DNA from: Salinibacterium xinjiangense
GTDB taxonomy: Bacteria; Actinomycetota; Actinomycetes; Actinomycetales; Microbacteriaceae
Direction: 5' to 3'
Assembly: GCF_014645015.1 (NCBI RefSeq)
Contig: NZ_BMLC01000001.1
Coordinates: 882,585 to 946,584, forward strand
DNA length: 64,000 nucleotides
Position 1 is the stretch's first letter; every line of letters starts with the position of its first letter. A model generated the notes under the pieces. It was given only the letters and a program-made list of their open reading frames with translations. It was not told the DNA's origin and made no database searches. Positions 37,345 to 45,792 of the stretch are shown piece by piece. The position numbers and the translations under genes are program-made.

Positions 37345-38565
37345 CTAGATCGCGCCCTGAACGTCGGCGGCCATCTTCTGCCAGAGGCCTACAGGATCAG
37401 CCTGCCCGCCGATGATCGCAGCCTCAGTCACCCCCCAGAACTGCCACACCGAACCCATCTCAGGGATATTGGGCATGGGTACGGCCGTCGCTCCGACTTC
37501 GCCGAAGCCAGCGATGATCGGGTCGGCGCTTGCAGCCTCGAACGACGCGGTGAGCGCTGGAGCGCGCTTTCCCACCTCGTAGAGAGCCGTCTGCACTGAC
37601 TCGGTCGCGATGTAGTTCGTCAGGAACTCGCTCGCCGCGAGCGTATTGGTGCTCTTGGCGCTCACGAAGAATCCCTGAACGCCGACGAACGGCTGGGCGG
37701 CGTTCGGCCCGGGGGCAGGAATCGGATCCACGGCGACATCGATACCGGCGGCCTGTGCATCCGCGACGTTCCACGGACCGGTGAGGAAGAACGGCGAGGC
37801 GCCAGCGTTGAATTTCTCCTTGGCCAGGTCACCCGTCAGCGAGATGTTGAGGTTCCCGACAGCACCTTCCTGGGCCAGCCAGGTGGCGAACTGGTCTCCA
37901 CCGGCGTTACCGATGGTGAGCTCGCCAGCGTTGTAGCTGCCGTCGGCGTTAGTGCCGAAGACGGGAGCGCCGAACGACGTCTGGAAGGGATACAGGTGGT
38001 ACGGATCGGACTCTGGCCCGACCTGCACGATGAACGGGAACTCGGTACCTGCGCTCTTTCCCATCGCAATCATGTCGTCGTAGGAGGTCGGAGCCGTCGG
38101 CGCCAGCGCGGTGTTGCGCAGCATGGCGATGTTCTCGATCGAATACGGAACTCCGTAGGTGACGCCGTCGAAGCTCATTGCCGTGACAGCAACGTCCTGG
38201 AAGTCGCTCGCCTTGTCACCGAGCTCAACAGGAGCGACGACACCGTTGGTGACGAAGTTGCCCAGCCAGTCGTGAGCACCGATGGTGATGTCAGGCCCTT
38301 TGCCCGTCGGGACTTGGGCGATGAACTGCTCCTGGATGTCCGCGAAGTCTTTCTGGACGAGTTTGACCTCGACACCGGACTCTTTCGTGAACTCGGCGGC
38401 GGCATCTTTCAGGACGGCTGCGCGGTCGGCGTCGACCCAGACCGTGAGGGATCCTGCTGACGATGTGCTGTCGCCGGGAGCCGGGGCAGAGCACGCGGTG
38501 AGGGCGAGGGCTGTCGTGAGCATGATTGCTCCGGCTGCCCATCGGCCACGTGAATGATGGATCAT
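37345..38565 (-). CDS. malE: Maltose/maltodextrin-binding lipoprotein (MalE type)
   Basis: This 406-residue family 1 binding protein starts MIHHSRGRWAAG and has a lipobox (LALTAC, Cys at about residue 25). The body shows the MalE-like pattern (LTVWVDADRAAVLKDAAAEF; VQKDFADIQEQF; KGPDITIGAHDWLG; PYSIENIAMLRNTAL; GPWNVADAQAAG; FVGVQGFFVSAKS). The ATG at 38565 has AGGAAGG upstream, whereas the farther in-frame start adds non-signal sequence. An AAGCGCTT-centred operator lies about 130 bp upstream. No LacI gene is adjacent, so the regulator is encoded elsewhere. Confidence 0.93.
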   Translation of the reverse strand: MIHHSRGRWAAGAIMLTTALALTACSAPAPGDSTSSAGSLTVWVDADRAAVLKDAAAEFTKESGVEVKLVQKDFADIQEQFIAQVPTGKGPDITIGAHDWLGNFVTNGVVAPVELGDKASDFQDVAVTAMSFDGVTYGVPYSIENIAMLRNTALAPTAPTSYDDMIAMGKSAGTEFPFIVQVGPESDPYHLYPFQTSFGAPVFGTNADGSYNAGELTIGNAGGDQFATWLAQEGAVGNLNISLTGDLAKEKFNAGASPFFLTGPWNVADAQAAGIDVAVDPIPAPGPNAAQPFVGVQGFFVSAKSTNTLAASEFLTNYIATESVQTALYEVGKRAPALTASFEAASADPIIAGFGEVGATAVPMPNIPEMGSVWQFWGVTEAAIIGGQADPVGLWQKMAADVQGAI

Positions 38566-38692
38566 GGGGCGTTGCCTTCCTGTGTTGTCGATCGATCGGC
38601 CGGGGCCGATGATCGCCAGGATCACCCGGGGTGCTGCACCCGGGTAGGGCATTCATACGCCGAAAGGCCGTTCTTTCGAGGTTCTCGCGATG

Positions 38693-38706
38693 TGCAAGCG
38701 CTTACA
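38693..38706 (-). promoter_or_regulatory. LacI-type operator upstream of malE
   Basis: TGCAAGCGCTTACA (within 38693-38706) is palindromic apart from one pair and has the core AAGCGCTT. The same core occurs at the -35 of the alpha-glucoside importer promoter (48525-48534), so one regulator may act at both. A TTGACA lies upstream on the same strand (38746-38741), but I could not pair it with a convincing -10. Confidence 0.55.
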
Positions 38707-38835
38707 ACCATAGCCCCAAACGGGGGTAGACGTAATGATTTGTCAAAATATCGACGAATCCGCTTGGTGGTCTGCGGAAAAATCGCCATGACAACGACCG
38801 ATCACGTTACCGAACTCGAGCTACTGGCGATCGAA

Positions 38836-38880
38836 CTGCAGGAGGACGCGCTGCAGGAGGACGCGCTGCAGGAGGTTGCG
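38836..38880. repeat. Three tandem copies of a 15-bp unit at the end of the metB-type gene
   Basis: The unit CTGCAGGAGGACGCG occurs at 38836-38850 and 38851-38865, and with two changes at 38866-38880. The array abuts the stop codon (38881-38883) of the cystathionine synthase gene. Read on the minus strand it resembles that gene's last codons (LLADVLQSL), so it probably arose by slippage from them. The remaining 130 nt toward the malE promoter show no further feature. Confidence 0.8.
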
Positions 38881-40041
38881 TTACAGGCGGTCGAGCGACT
38901 GCAGCACGTCAGCAAGCAGGTCGTCGACATTCTCGATGCCCACGGAAAGTCGTACGACGTTGTCGGGCACCTCGAGCTCTGTGCCGCGCACCGACGCATG
39001 GGTCATCTCAGAGGGATAGCCGATGAGCGACTCCACTCCCCCGAGCGACTCCGCGAGCTGGAACAGTGTCGTCGACTCCGCGAACGTTCGGGCCGCGGCG
39101 GCTCCACCGCTGAGGGCGACGGACAGCATGCCGCCGAACGCACTCATCTGCTTCGCCGCGATGTCGTGGCCGGGGTGCGTTGCCAGCCCCGGGTAGTAGA
39201 CGGCATCGAGCTTCGGATGCCCCACCAGGGCCTCGGCGATGGCCAGGGCGTTGCTCGAATGCCGCTCGGCGCGCACTGCCAGAGTCTTGATTCCCCTGAC
39301 GGTGAGCCAGGCATCCATCGGGCTGGAGACCGCCCCGACGGCGAACTGCAGAAAACCCACCTTCTCGGCGACCGTGTCGTCGTTCATGACGAGAGCCCCG
39401 CCGAGCACATCGGAGTGCCCGCCGATGTACTTCGTGGTCGAGTGCACCACGACGTCGGCGCCGAGCGCGAGGGGCTGCTGCAGGTAGGGAGATGCGAAGG
39501 TGTTGTCGACGACGACCATCACGCCGTGCTCCTTCGCGATTGAAGCAAGGGCGGCGACGTCACTGATCTTCATGAGTGGATTGCTGGGTGTCTCGACCCA
39601 GAGAATCTTGGTGATGCCGGGGTTGATGGTGGCGCGAACCGCGTCCAGGTCACTCATGTCGACTGTCGATAGTGAGATACCCCACGGAACGTGCACGCGG
39701 TTGACGAGGCGGTGGGTGCCGCCGTAAACGTCGTTCCCCATCACGATGTGCGATCCGGGCGTGAGCACGGCCCGCAGCAGGGTGTCTTCTGCGGCGAGCC
39801 CGGAGGCGAAGCTGTAGGCGTGCTTACCGGCCTCGAGTGAGGCGAGGAGGGTCTGCAGCGAGTCACGGGTCGGGTTTCCCCCGCGCGCGTACTCGTAGCC
39901 TCCCCTGAAGCCACCGATCCCGTCCTGTACGAACGTCGACGTCATGTAGATCGGGGGTACGACGGCACCCGTCGTCGGGTCGAATTCCTGGCCGGCGTGG
40001 ATGGCGCGGGTGGCGAAGGCGTAGTCGTAGTCGTCGTTCAC
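38881..40041 (-). CDS. metB: Cystathionine gamma-synthase/gamma-lyase (Cys/Met PLP enzyme)
   Basis: This 386-residue enzyme is of the Cys/Met metabolism PLP family. The PLP lysine is in HSTTKYIGGHSD (about residue 205). Other family motifs are YEYARGGNPTRDSL, FASGLAAEDTLLRAV, GNDVYGGTHRL and VVDNTFASPYLQQP. It lies 17 nt downstream of cystathionine beta-synthase on the same strand. With that partner it may act as a gamma-lyase (cystathionine to cysteine) as well as, or instead of, a synthase (homoserine ester plus cysteine). Sequence alone does not settle the direction. Annotators usually call this actinobacterial type metB. Confidence 0.9.
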   Translation of the reverse strand: MNDDYDYAFATRAIHAGQEFDPTTGAVVPPIYMTSTFVQDGIGGFRGGYEYARGGNPTRDSLQTLLASLEAGKHAYSFASGLAAEDTLLRAVLTPGSHIVMGNDVYGGTHRLVNRVHVPWGISLSTVDMSDLDAVRATINPGITKILWVETPSNPLMKISDVAALASIAKEHGVMVVVDNTFASPYLQQPLALGADVVVHSTTKYIGGHSDVLGGALVMNDDTVAEKVGFLQFAVGAVSSPMDAWLTVRGIKTLAVRAERHSSNALAIAEALVGHPKLDAVYYPGLATHPGHDIAAKQMSAFGGMLSVALSGGAAAARTFAESTTLFQLAESLGGVESLIGYPSEMTHASVRGTELEVPDNVVRLSVGIENVDDLLADVLQSLDRL

Positions 40042-40058
40042 AGTGTTCTTTCTGGGAA

Positions 40059-41423
40059 TCAGGAGCTGAGGAAGTTCAGCAGGTCGTGTCGTGTCAGTAC
40101 CGCGACGGGCTTGCCACCATCGGTGACCAGCAGCGCATCGGCGGCGGCAAGAGCCGCACGCGCGGAGCCGACAGATTCGTTCACACCGATCAAACCGAGA
40201 GGGGATCCGACGAATTCCCGAACCGCATCCGTCATCTGCACCCCACCGGTGAAGACCGCTTCCATGAGGGATCGCTCGTCGATGGCGCCGATCACTTCAC
40301 CGATCACCACGGGCGGCTCAGCTGTCAACACCGGCATTTGCGAGACCTCGTACTTGGTCATGATCTCGATCGCGTCGCGGACGGTGTCCGTCGGATGCAC
40401 GTGCACGAGATCGGGAAGCGCACCGGTCTTCGAGCGCACGATATCGCCGACGGTCTTCTCTTCGGTAACCGACGCGAACCCGTACGACCGCATCCACTTG
40501 TCATTGAAGATCTTGCCGAGGTAACCGCGCCCGCCATCGGGCAGCAGGATGACCATGACGTCGTCCGCGCTGAGCAGTCTGGCGGCCTTCAGGGCTGAGG
40601 CGACAGCCATTCCACTCGAGCCGCCTACGAGCAGTCCCTCTTCGCGCGCGAGCCTGCGGGTCATGTCGAACGATTCGGCATCAGAGGACGCGATGATCTC
40701 GTCGACGACACTCGGATCGTAAGCTTCGGGCCAGAAGTCTTCGCCGACGCCCTCCACGAGGTAGGGCCGCCCGGTTCCGCCCGAGTAGACCGAGCCCTCG
40801 GGGTCTGCGCCGATGATGTGCACTCCGCCGTTCGAGATCTCCTTGAGGTAGCGTCCGGCGCCACTGATGGTGCCACCGGTGCCCACACCGGCGACGAAGT
40901 GGGTCACCCTTCCCTCGGTGTCGCGCCAGACCTCGGGACCGGTGGTCTCGTAGTGGCTCAGCGGGCCGTTCGGGTTCGCGTATTGGTTCGGTTTGAAAGC
41001 GCCGGGGATCTCACGCGCGAGACGATCCGACACGGAGTAGTACGACTCCGGGCTATCGGGCGCAACAGCCGTCGGGGTCACGACGATCTCAGCCCCATAG
41101 GCCGTCAGCACGTTGCGCTTGTCCTCACCGACCTTGTCGGGTAGCACGAAGACGCAGTGGTATCCGCGCTGCTGGGCCACGAGTGCCAGCCCGACACCGG
41201 TATTGCCGCTGGTCGGTTCCACGATCGTCCCGCCGGGCTTCAGGAGGCCCTTCGCCTCAGCATCATCGATGATGCGGGTCGCGATACGGTCTTTGGACGA
41301 GCCACCCGGATTGAGGTACTCGATCTTGGCGAGAACCGTCGCCGCGATACCCTCGGTGACGCTGTTGAGGCGCACAAGCGGGGTGTTGCCGACGAGGTCG
41401 AGGATGCTGTTGGCGTACTTCAT
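40059..41423 (-). CDS. cbs: Cystathionine beta-synthase with C-terminal CBS domains
   Basis: This 454-residue PLP enzyme condenses homocysteine and serine into cystathionine. The catalytic domain begins DLVGNTPLVRL, and the PLP lysine is in GGSSKDRIA (about residue 42). The PLP-phosphate loop reads GVGTGGTISG near residue 180. Residues about 335-450 form a pair of CBS domains, the usual regulatory module (DIVRSKTGALPDLVHVHPTDTV start). A GTG nine bases upstream (41432) is an alternative start. A TAGATT hexamer lies just before it, so the ATG at 41423 could be leaderless; there is no clear ribosome-binding site. Transcribed with the metB-type gene. Confidence 0.93.
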   Translation of the reverse strand: MKYANSILDLVGNTPLVRLNSVTEGIAATVLAKIEYLNPGGSSKDRIATRIIDDAEAKGLLKPGGTIVEPTSGNTGVGLALVAQQRGYHCVFVLPDKVGEDKRNVLTAYGAEIVVTPTAVAPDSPESYYSVSDRLAREIPGAFKPNQYANPNGPLSHYETTGPEVWRDTEGRVTHFVAGVGTGGTISGAGRYLKEISNGGVHIIGADPEGSVYSGGTGRPYLVEGVGEDFWPEAYDPSVVDEIIASSDAESFDMTRRLAREEGLLVGGSSGMAVASALKAARLLSADDVMVILLPDGGRGYLGKIFNDKWMRSYGFASVTEEKTVGDIVRSKTGALPDLVHVHPTDTVRDAIEIMTKYEVSQMPVLTAEPPVVIGEVIGAIDERSLMEAVFTGGVQMTDAVREFVGSPLGLIGVNESVGSARAALAAADALLVTDGGKPVAVLTRHDLLNFLSS

Positions 41424-41571
41424 GGTGGGCACAATCTACCAGCGGGGGCATGGCATGTCGTCAGCGGGCAGGCGGTGAGACTGTCGATCATTCCCCGGCG
41501 GGCATTCACACCACCGCCACAGAAGCGAACTGTACGGTGGGACAACAAGATTACCGAGCCGACAGGATGCC

Positions 41572-42243
41572 GTGCCCGATCCATCGAAACCCCCAGTCAA
41601 GCAGCAGCGCGCGGCCCGAAGGGCTGACAAGGTCGCCGCGCTCCAGAAGCAGCTGGCGACCCGGCGGCGCAACCGGCGCATCGGCATCGGTGCCGCCATC
41701 GTCGCGGGGGTCGCCGTGCTCTCCCTCGCTATCGGCTTCATCGTGGTTGGCTCCACGCCACGGCCGAATCCCGACGATATCGACATCGCGGACGTCACCG
41801 AGTTCCCTGGTATTTCGGCCGTGCACGTCGGGCCCGAACCCGTCGACTACGAGGCGAAGTACGACATGAATCCTCCGGCTGGTGGCGATCATTTCGCGGC
41901 CTGGCTCAACTGCGGCGTCTACGACCAGCCCCAGCCCAGCGAGAATGCGGTTCACGCTCTCGAACACGGTGCCGTCTGGGTGACGTATGACCCTGAGGCG
42001 CTCGACGACTCCGAGGTCGAGTCGCTCCGCGGCGCCGTGCCGAGCACCTATTCGGTACTCTCCCCGTTCCCGGGCCTGCCAGCGCCCGTCGTGATCTCCG
42101 CGTGGGGGGTTCAGGTGCAACTCGACGGTGTCGACGACCCGCGGATGCAATCGTTCATCGAGAAGTACTGGAAATCGGCGTCCGCTCCCGAACCCGGCGC
42201 ACCGTGCACCGGAGGTCTCGATGGTGCGGGACGCATCGCCTGA
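41572..42243 (+). CDS. DUF3105 membrane-anchored protein
   Basis: This 223-residue protein has a lysine- and arginine-rich N-terminus, one membrane helix (residues about 38-60, IGIGAAIVAGVAVLSLAIGF) and an extracytoplasmic DUF3105 domain. The domain shows YDMNPPAGGDHFAAWLNCGVYDQP and VHALEHGAVWVTYDP, with conserved His residues and a Cys. The function is not known. The next gene, a DUF305 protein with a metal-binding-like His pattern, overlaps it by 23 bases. This pairing is common in actinomycetes and hints at a shared extracytoplasmic role, possibly with metal ions. It is divergent from cystathionine beta-synthase. The start is GTG. Confidence 0.85.
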   Translation: MPDPSKPPVKQQRAARRADKVAALQKQLATRRRNRRIGIGAAIVAGVAVLSLAIGFIVVGSTPRPNPDDIDIADVTEFPGISAVHVGPEPVDYEAKYDMNPPAGGDHFAAWLNCGVYDQPQPSENAVHALEHGAVWVTYDPEALDDSEVESLRGAVPSTYSVLSPFPGLPAPVVISAWGVQVQLDGVDDPRMQSFIEKYWKSASAPEPGAPCTGGLDGAGRIA

Positions 42244-42901
42244 GCGGGGCGCACACACCGACCAGAGCCGAAGAACACGGCTCGCGATAGCAGCGGTGCT
42301 CACGGCGATCGGGCTGGTCGCGGCGTCCCTCGTCATCGGCAGGCTGAGCTCCCCGGTCGCCAGCGACCCTCTCGCCTCGAGCGCCGAGGCCGGTTTTTCT
42401 CGTGACATGCAGGTACACCACCAGCAGGCCGTCGAGATGGCCATGATCGTGCGTGACCAGACGAATGACCCCGAGGTAAGCCTTCTCGCCTACGACATCG
42501 CCACCTCACAGGCGCAGCAGTCAGGGCAAATGTTCGGCTGGCTTGCCGAGTGGAGGCTGTCGCAGGCAGCAACAGAACCGTCGATGACGTGGATGTCGCG
42601 CCCGGTGCCCGGCGTCTCCGGCCACGATCACGCGGCAGACTCCACCCACCGGCCGGGCTCCCCGATGCCCGGGCTCGCGACCCGCGAGCAGCTCCAGCAA
42701 CTGTCGGCGAGCGAGGGAGTGGACGCAGAGCGACTGTTCCTCCAGCTGATGATCGCGCATCACCAGAGTGGTGTCGAGATGGCAGAGGCCATCGTGGAGC
42801 GCAGCTCTCATCGTGTCGTGCTGGATCTCGCCAGCAGCATCGTGCGGGCGCAGTCGAGCGAGATCGACCTGATGAAACGGATGCTCGCCGAACGACGCTA
42901 A
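42221..42901 (+). CDS. DUF305 protein, membrane-anchored, His-rich
   Basis: This 226-residue protein has one N-terminal helix (about residues 21-40) and a ferritin-like helical DUF305 domain. Two paired-His motifs stand out: MQVHHQQAVEMAMI and MIAHHQSGVEMAEAI. The ATG at 42221 has GGAGG five bases upstream, and fits better than an earlier in-frame start. It overlaps the DUF3105 gene. DUF305 proteins are often encoded near copper-handling genes, but no such gene is adjacent here, so no function is assigned. Its TAA overlaps the stop of the convergent ABC exporter gene. Confidence 0.87.
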   Translation: MVRDASPERGAHTDQSRRTRLAIAAVLTAIGLVAASLVIGRLSSPVASDPLASSAEAGFSRDMQVHHQQAVEMAMIVRDQTNDPEVSLLAYDIATSQAQQSGQMFGWLAEWRLSQAATEPSMTWMSRPVPGVSGHDHAADSTHRPGSPMPGLATREQLQQLSASEGVDAERLFLQLMIAHHQSGVEMAEAIVERSSHRVVLDLASSIVRAQSSEIDLMKRMLAERR

Positions 42902-44739
42902 CCCAGCTGCTGTGCGTACAGCGACGAATACATTCCGCCGTTCGACAGAAGCTGTTCGTGGGTTCCGCTCTCGACTATTCTGCCTCCGACCACAACGAAG
43001 ATCACGTCCGCCGAGATCACAGTAGACAACCTGTGCGCCACCGCGATGGTGGTGCGGCCCCTCGACGCTGCATCCAGCGCATCCTGGACCACCCGTTCCG
43101 AGATCGAGTCGAGCGCGCTTGTCGCCTCATCGAGGATCAGCACGGCCGGATCTTTCAGCAGCACTCGCGCGATCGCGATGCGCTGCTTCTCGCCACCGGA
43201 GAGCCGGTATCCGCGTTCCCCCACGACCGTGTCGTAGCCGTCAGGGAACGACATGATCGTGTCGTGGATGTTGGCGCCCTTCGCCGCGGTCTTGAGTTCG
43301 TCGAGCCCAGCCCCCGGCTTGGCGTACCTGAGGTTGTCGCCGATGGTCGCGTGGAACAGGTAGGTCTCCTGGCTTACGATCCCGATGTTGCGCACGAGCG
43401 AATCGGACTCGAGGTCGCGCACGTCGTCACCCGCGAACAGCACACGACCGCTCGTCACATCGTGAAGGCGCGGTATCAGGTAGGACACTGTCGTCTTGCC
43501 CGCTCCCGACGGCCCGACGAATGCGGCGAACTGCCCCGGCTCGATGACCAGCGAGACGCCCTTGAGGGTGGCAGGGGAATCCTCCGGCGCATCCGGGTAG
43601 CGAAACACCACGCCATCGAACTCGACCCTGCCGAGCTGGGCGGGGCGCACCTCGTGGGCATCCGGCTTGTTAGTGATGGCCGGTATGAGGTCGAGGTACT
43701 CGAAGATCCTCGCAAACAGCGCTGACGAGGTCTGCAGGTCGAGGGCGACCCTCAGCAGGCCGAGCAGCGGGAACATCAGGCGCGCCTGCACCGTCGTGAA
43801 GGCGACGATCGTGCCGGCCGTGACCTCCACTCCACCGCTGATGAGATATGCCGCGGCGACGTAGATGACCGCGGGGATGATCGACAGGAAGATGCTGACC
43901 ATGGCAAAGAACCACTGGCCGCTCATCTGCTGGCTCACCTGCAGCCTGATCTGGTTTCGATTCTCGGCCTCGTACCGGCCCGTTTCGGCCTGCTGTTGGT
44001 TGAAGCTCTTCGCGAGCAGGATGCCGCTCACACTCAGCGCCTCCTGCGTGATCGCGGTCATATCGCTGAGCGACTCCTGGGTTTTCGTCGCGATGCGCGC
44101 GCGCACCTGCCCGACTCTACGTTGGGCTACGACCAGAATCGGCAGCAGGATGACCGCCACCACCGTGAGCTGCCAGCTCAGCACGAGCATGCTCACGAAC
44201 GCCGCGACAACTGTGACCGTATTGCCGATGACGCTCGAGATGGTGTTGCTGAGCACGTTCGCGACGCCACCGACGTCGTTCTGGAGTCTCGACTGGATGA
44301 CACCGGTCTTCGTGCGCGTGAAGAACGCAAGTTCCATGGCCTGCAGGTGGCCGAAGAGGCGGATTCGCAGCGCGCCCATCACGGTATTGCCGACGGAGGC
44401 AGTCAGCCAGGTCTGCCAGACGCCGAGGGCTGCCGCCGAGACCCACAGCACGACCATGGTCGACACGAGTTGGACCAGCACGGGAATGTTCGGGGTGCCG
44501 CTCGGCGGGAACAGCCCCTCGTCGAACGCCTGCTTGGTCAACAGTGGGGGCAGCACGCTGAGGCCAGCGCTGACAAGCACCAGGACGATCGTGATCGTGA
44601 GAGCCCTGCGGTGCGGGGCAAAAAGGCCGGCGATCCGTTTCAGCAGGTCGGGGACCTTCGGGGCCGACGCGTTGGCCGCTTTCTGCGCGGCTGCGTCGCC
44701 GCCGCCCATCATGCGACCGCTGCCGCGCGTTCCACTCAT
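42898..44739 (-). CDS. ABC exporter, fused membrane and ATPase domains
   Basis: This 613-residue half-transporter has six membrane helices (residues about 40-330) then one ABC domain. Walker A is GPSGAGKTT, the signature is LSGGE, and Walker B is AVLILDEA followed by a switch His (AHRLS). It resembles multidrug/lipid exporters of the MsbA/LmrA type; the substrate is unknown. The ATG at 44739 follows a TAAAAT hexamer by six bases with no ribosome-binding site, so the mRNA is probably leaderless. It stands alone between a convergent gene and a terminator. Confidence 0.92.
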   Translation of the reverse strand: MSGTRGSGRMMGGGDAAAQKAANASAPKVPDLLKRIAGLFAPHRRALTITIVLVLVSAGLSVLPPLLTKQAFDEGLFPPSGTPNIPVLVQLVSTMVVLWVSAAALGVWQTWLTASVGNTVMGALRIRLFGHLQAMELAFFTRTKTGVIQSRLQNDVGGVANVLSNTISSVIGNTVTVVAAFVSMLVLSWQLTVVAVILLPILVVAQRRVGQVRARIATKTQESLSDMTAITQEALSVSGILLAKSFNQQQAETGRYEAENRNQIRLQVSQQMSGQWFFAMVSIFLSIIPAVIYVAAAYLISGGVEVTAGTIVAFTTVQARLMFPLLGLLRVALDLQTSSALFARIFEYLDLIPAITNKPDAHEVRPAQLGRVEFDGVVFRYPDAPEDSPATLKGVSLVIEPGQFAAFVGPSGAGKTTVSYLIPRLHDVTSGRVLFAGDDVRDLESDSLVRNIGIVSQETYLFHATIGDNLRYAKPGAGLDELKTAAKGANIHDTIMSFPDGYDTVVGERGYRLSGGEKQRIAIARVLLKDPAVLILDEATSALDSISERVVQDALDAASRGRTTIAVAHRLSTVISADVIFVVVGGRIVESGTHEQLLSNGGMYSSLYAQQLG

Positions 44740-44745
44740 GCTCTA

Positions 44746-44751
44746 ATTTTA
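44746..44751 (-). promoter_or_regulatory. -10 element of a leaderless transcript (ABC exporter)
   Basis: TAAAAT on the minus strand ends six bases before the ATG at 44739. This spacing puts the first transcribed base at or next to the start codon, the pattern of leaderless mRNAs common in actinomycetes. Confidence 0.5.
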
Positions 44752-44766
44752 GGTCGGTTAACGCAT

Positions 44767-44794
44767 CGAGCCCGCCGGCTTCCCGGCGGGCTCG
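44767..44794 (-). terminator. Terminator after the alpha-glucoside importer operon
   Basis: A perfect 12-bp stem (CGAGCCCGCCGG with its complement) carries a CTTC loop. It begins 17 nt after the stop of the last importer gene. The T tract is poor on the minus strand. Confidence 0.65.
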
Positions 44795-44811
44795 AGTGGC
44801 GTGCGAAGGGA

Positions 44812-45792
44812 TCAGCCCTTCGTCGAACCGGCAAGCAGTCCGCGTACGAAGAACCGCTGCAGTGCGAAGAACACGATGAGCGGAACGATCATCGCGATGA
44901 AGGCGCCTGAGGTGAGCAGGTACCAGTCCTGTCCACGGTTTCCGGTGATCTCTCGCAGCACCTTGGTGATCGGGCCGACTGCACCATCCGCGAAGACCAA
45001 TGCCACCAGCAGGTCGTTCCAGACCCAGAGGAACTGGAAGATTGCGAAGGATGCGATGGCTGGCATCGCGAGCGGCAGGACGATCCTGAAGAACGTCTGA
45101 CCGTGCCCGGCACCGTCGACCCTCGCGGCCTCGATCAGCTCCTGCGGAATCTCCGAGATGAAGTTGTGCAAGAGAAAGATCGCCAGTGGCAGCGCGAAGA
45201 TCGTGTGTGCGATCCAGACCTGGCCGTACGAGTTGCCACCGGCACCGAGACCCGCGAATATCTCGAAGTCACCGATGCTGAGCCCGCGAGCGAACAGGCT
45301 GAGCAGCGGCACGAGGGCCATCTGGATCGGCACCACCTGCAGGGCGAACACCCCGATGAACAGGATGTTGCGACCCTTGAACGGGATCCACGCGAAGGCA
45401 TAGGCAGCCAGCGATGCGATCACGAGCGGGAACAGCGCGGCCGGCAGGGTGATCGCTATCGAGTTGATGAACGACTGCCCGAGGCTGACCGTGGTCGCCG
45501 ATCCGTTGAGCACGGCATCGTAGTTTCCGAGGGTGAACCCCGGGTTGGTGAAGATGCTCCACCAGCCCGACGTGTTAATCAGTTCCGGTGGACGGAATGA
45601 CGTGATCAGCAGGCCCAGCGTGGGTGTCGTCCACAGGATGGCGATGACGATCGCGGCAATGGTTGCGCCCTTGCTGGTGAGCCGGGCTTTCGACTTTCTC
45701 AGCGTGGAACGCTCGACGGCCCTCGCCCCACGACCGAGCTGGGTCTTTGTTTTCTGGTCGACGGGGAGGTCGATCGGGGCGACGGCGCTCAT
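44812..45792 (-). CDS. Alpha-glucoside-type ABC transporter permease (AglG-like)
   Basis: This 326-residue CUT1 permease has a basic N-terminus of about 40 residues, first helix near residue 45, and EAA loop EAARVDGAGHGQTFFR. The C-terminus FFVRGLLAGSTKG is typical. It is last in a three-gene importer operon; its ATG overlaps the stop of the partner (ATGA). Its partner's long N-terminus and the binding protein's pattern place the system in the AglEFG/alpha-glucoside group, though a related glucoside cannot be excluded. Confidence 0.9.
   Translation of the reverse strand: MSAVAPIDLPVDQKTKTQLGRGARAVERSTLRKSKARLTSKGATIAAIVIAILWTTPTLGLLITSFRPPELINTSGWWSIFTNPGFTLGNYDAVLNGSATTVSLGQSFINSIAITLPAALFPLVIASLAAYAFAWIPFKGRNILFIGVFALQVVPIQMALVPLLSLFARGLSIGDFEIFAGLGAGGNSYGQVWIAHTIFALPLAIFLLHNFISEIPQELIEAARVDGAGHGQTFFRIVLPLAMPAIASFAIFQFLWVWNDLLVALVFADGAVGPITKVLREITGNRGQDWYLLTSGAFIAMIVPLIVFFALQRFFVRGLLAGSTKG

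Noticed and set aside
38554-39543. Long plus-strand open frame opposite the metB-type gene
   Set aside because: It is a shadow of the well-supported PLP-enzyme gene on the other strand. Its composition follows third-position GC of the real gene, and it lacks any recognisable domain.
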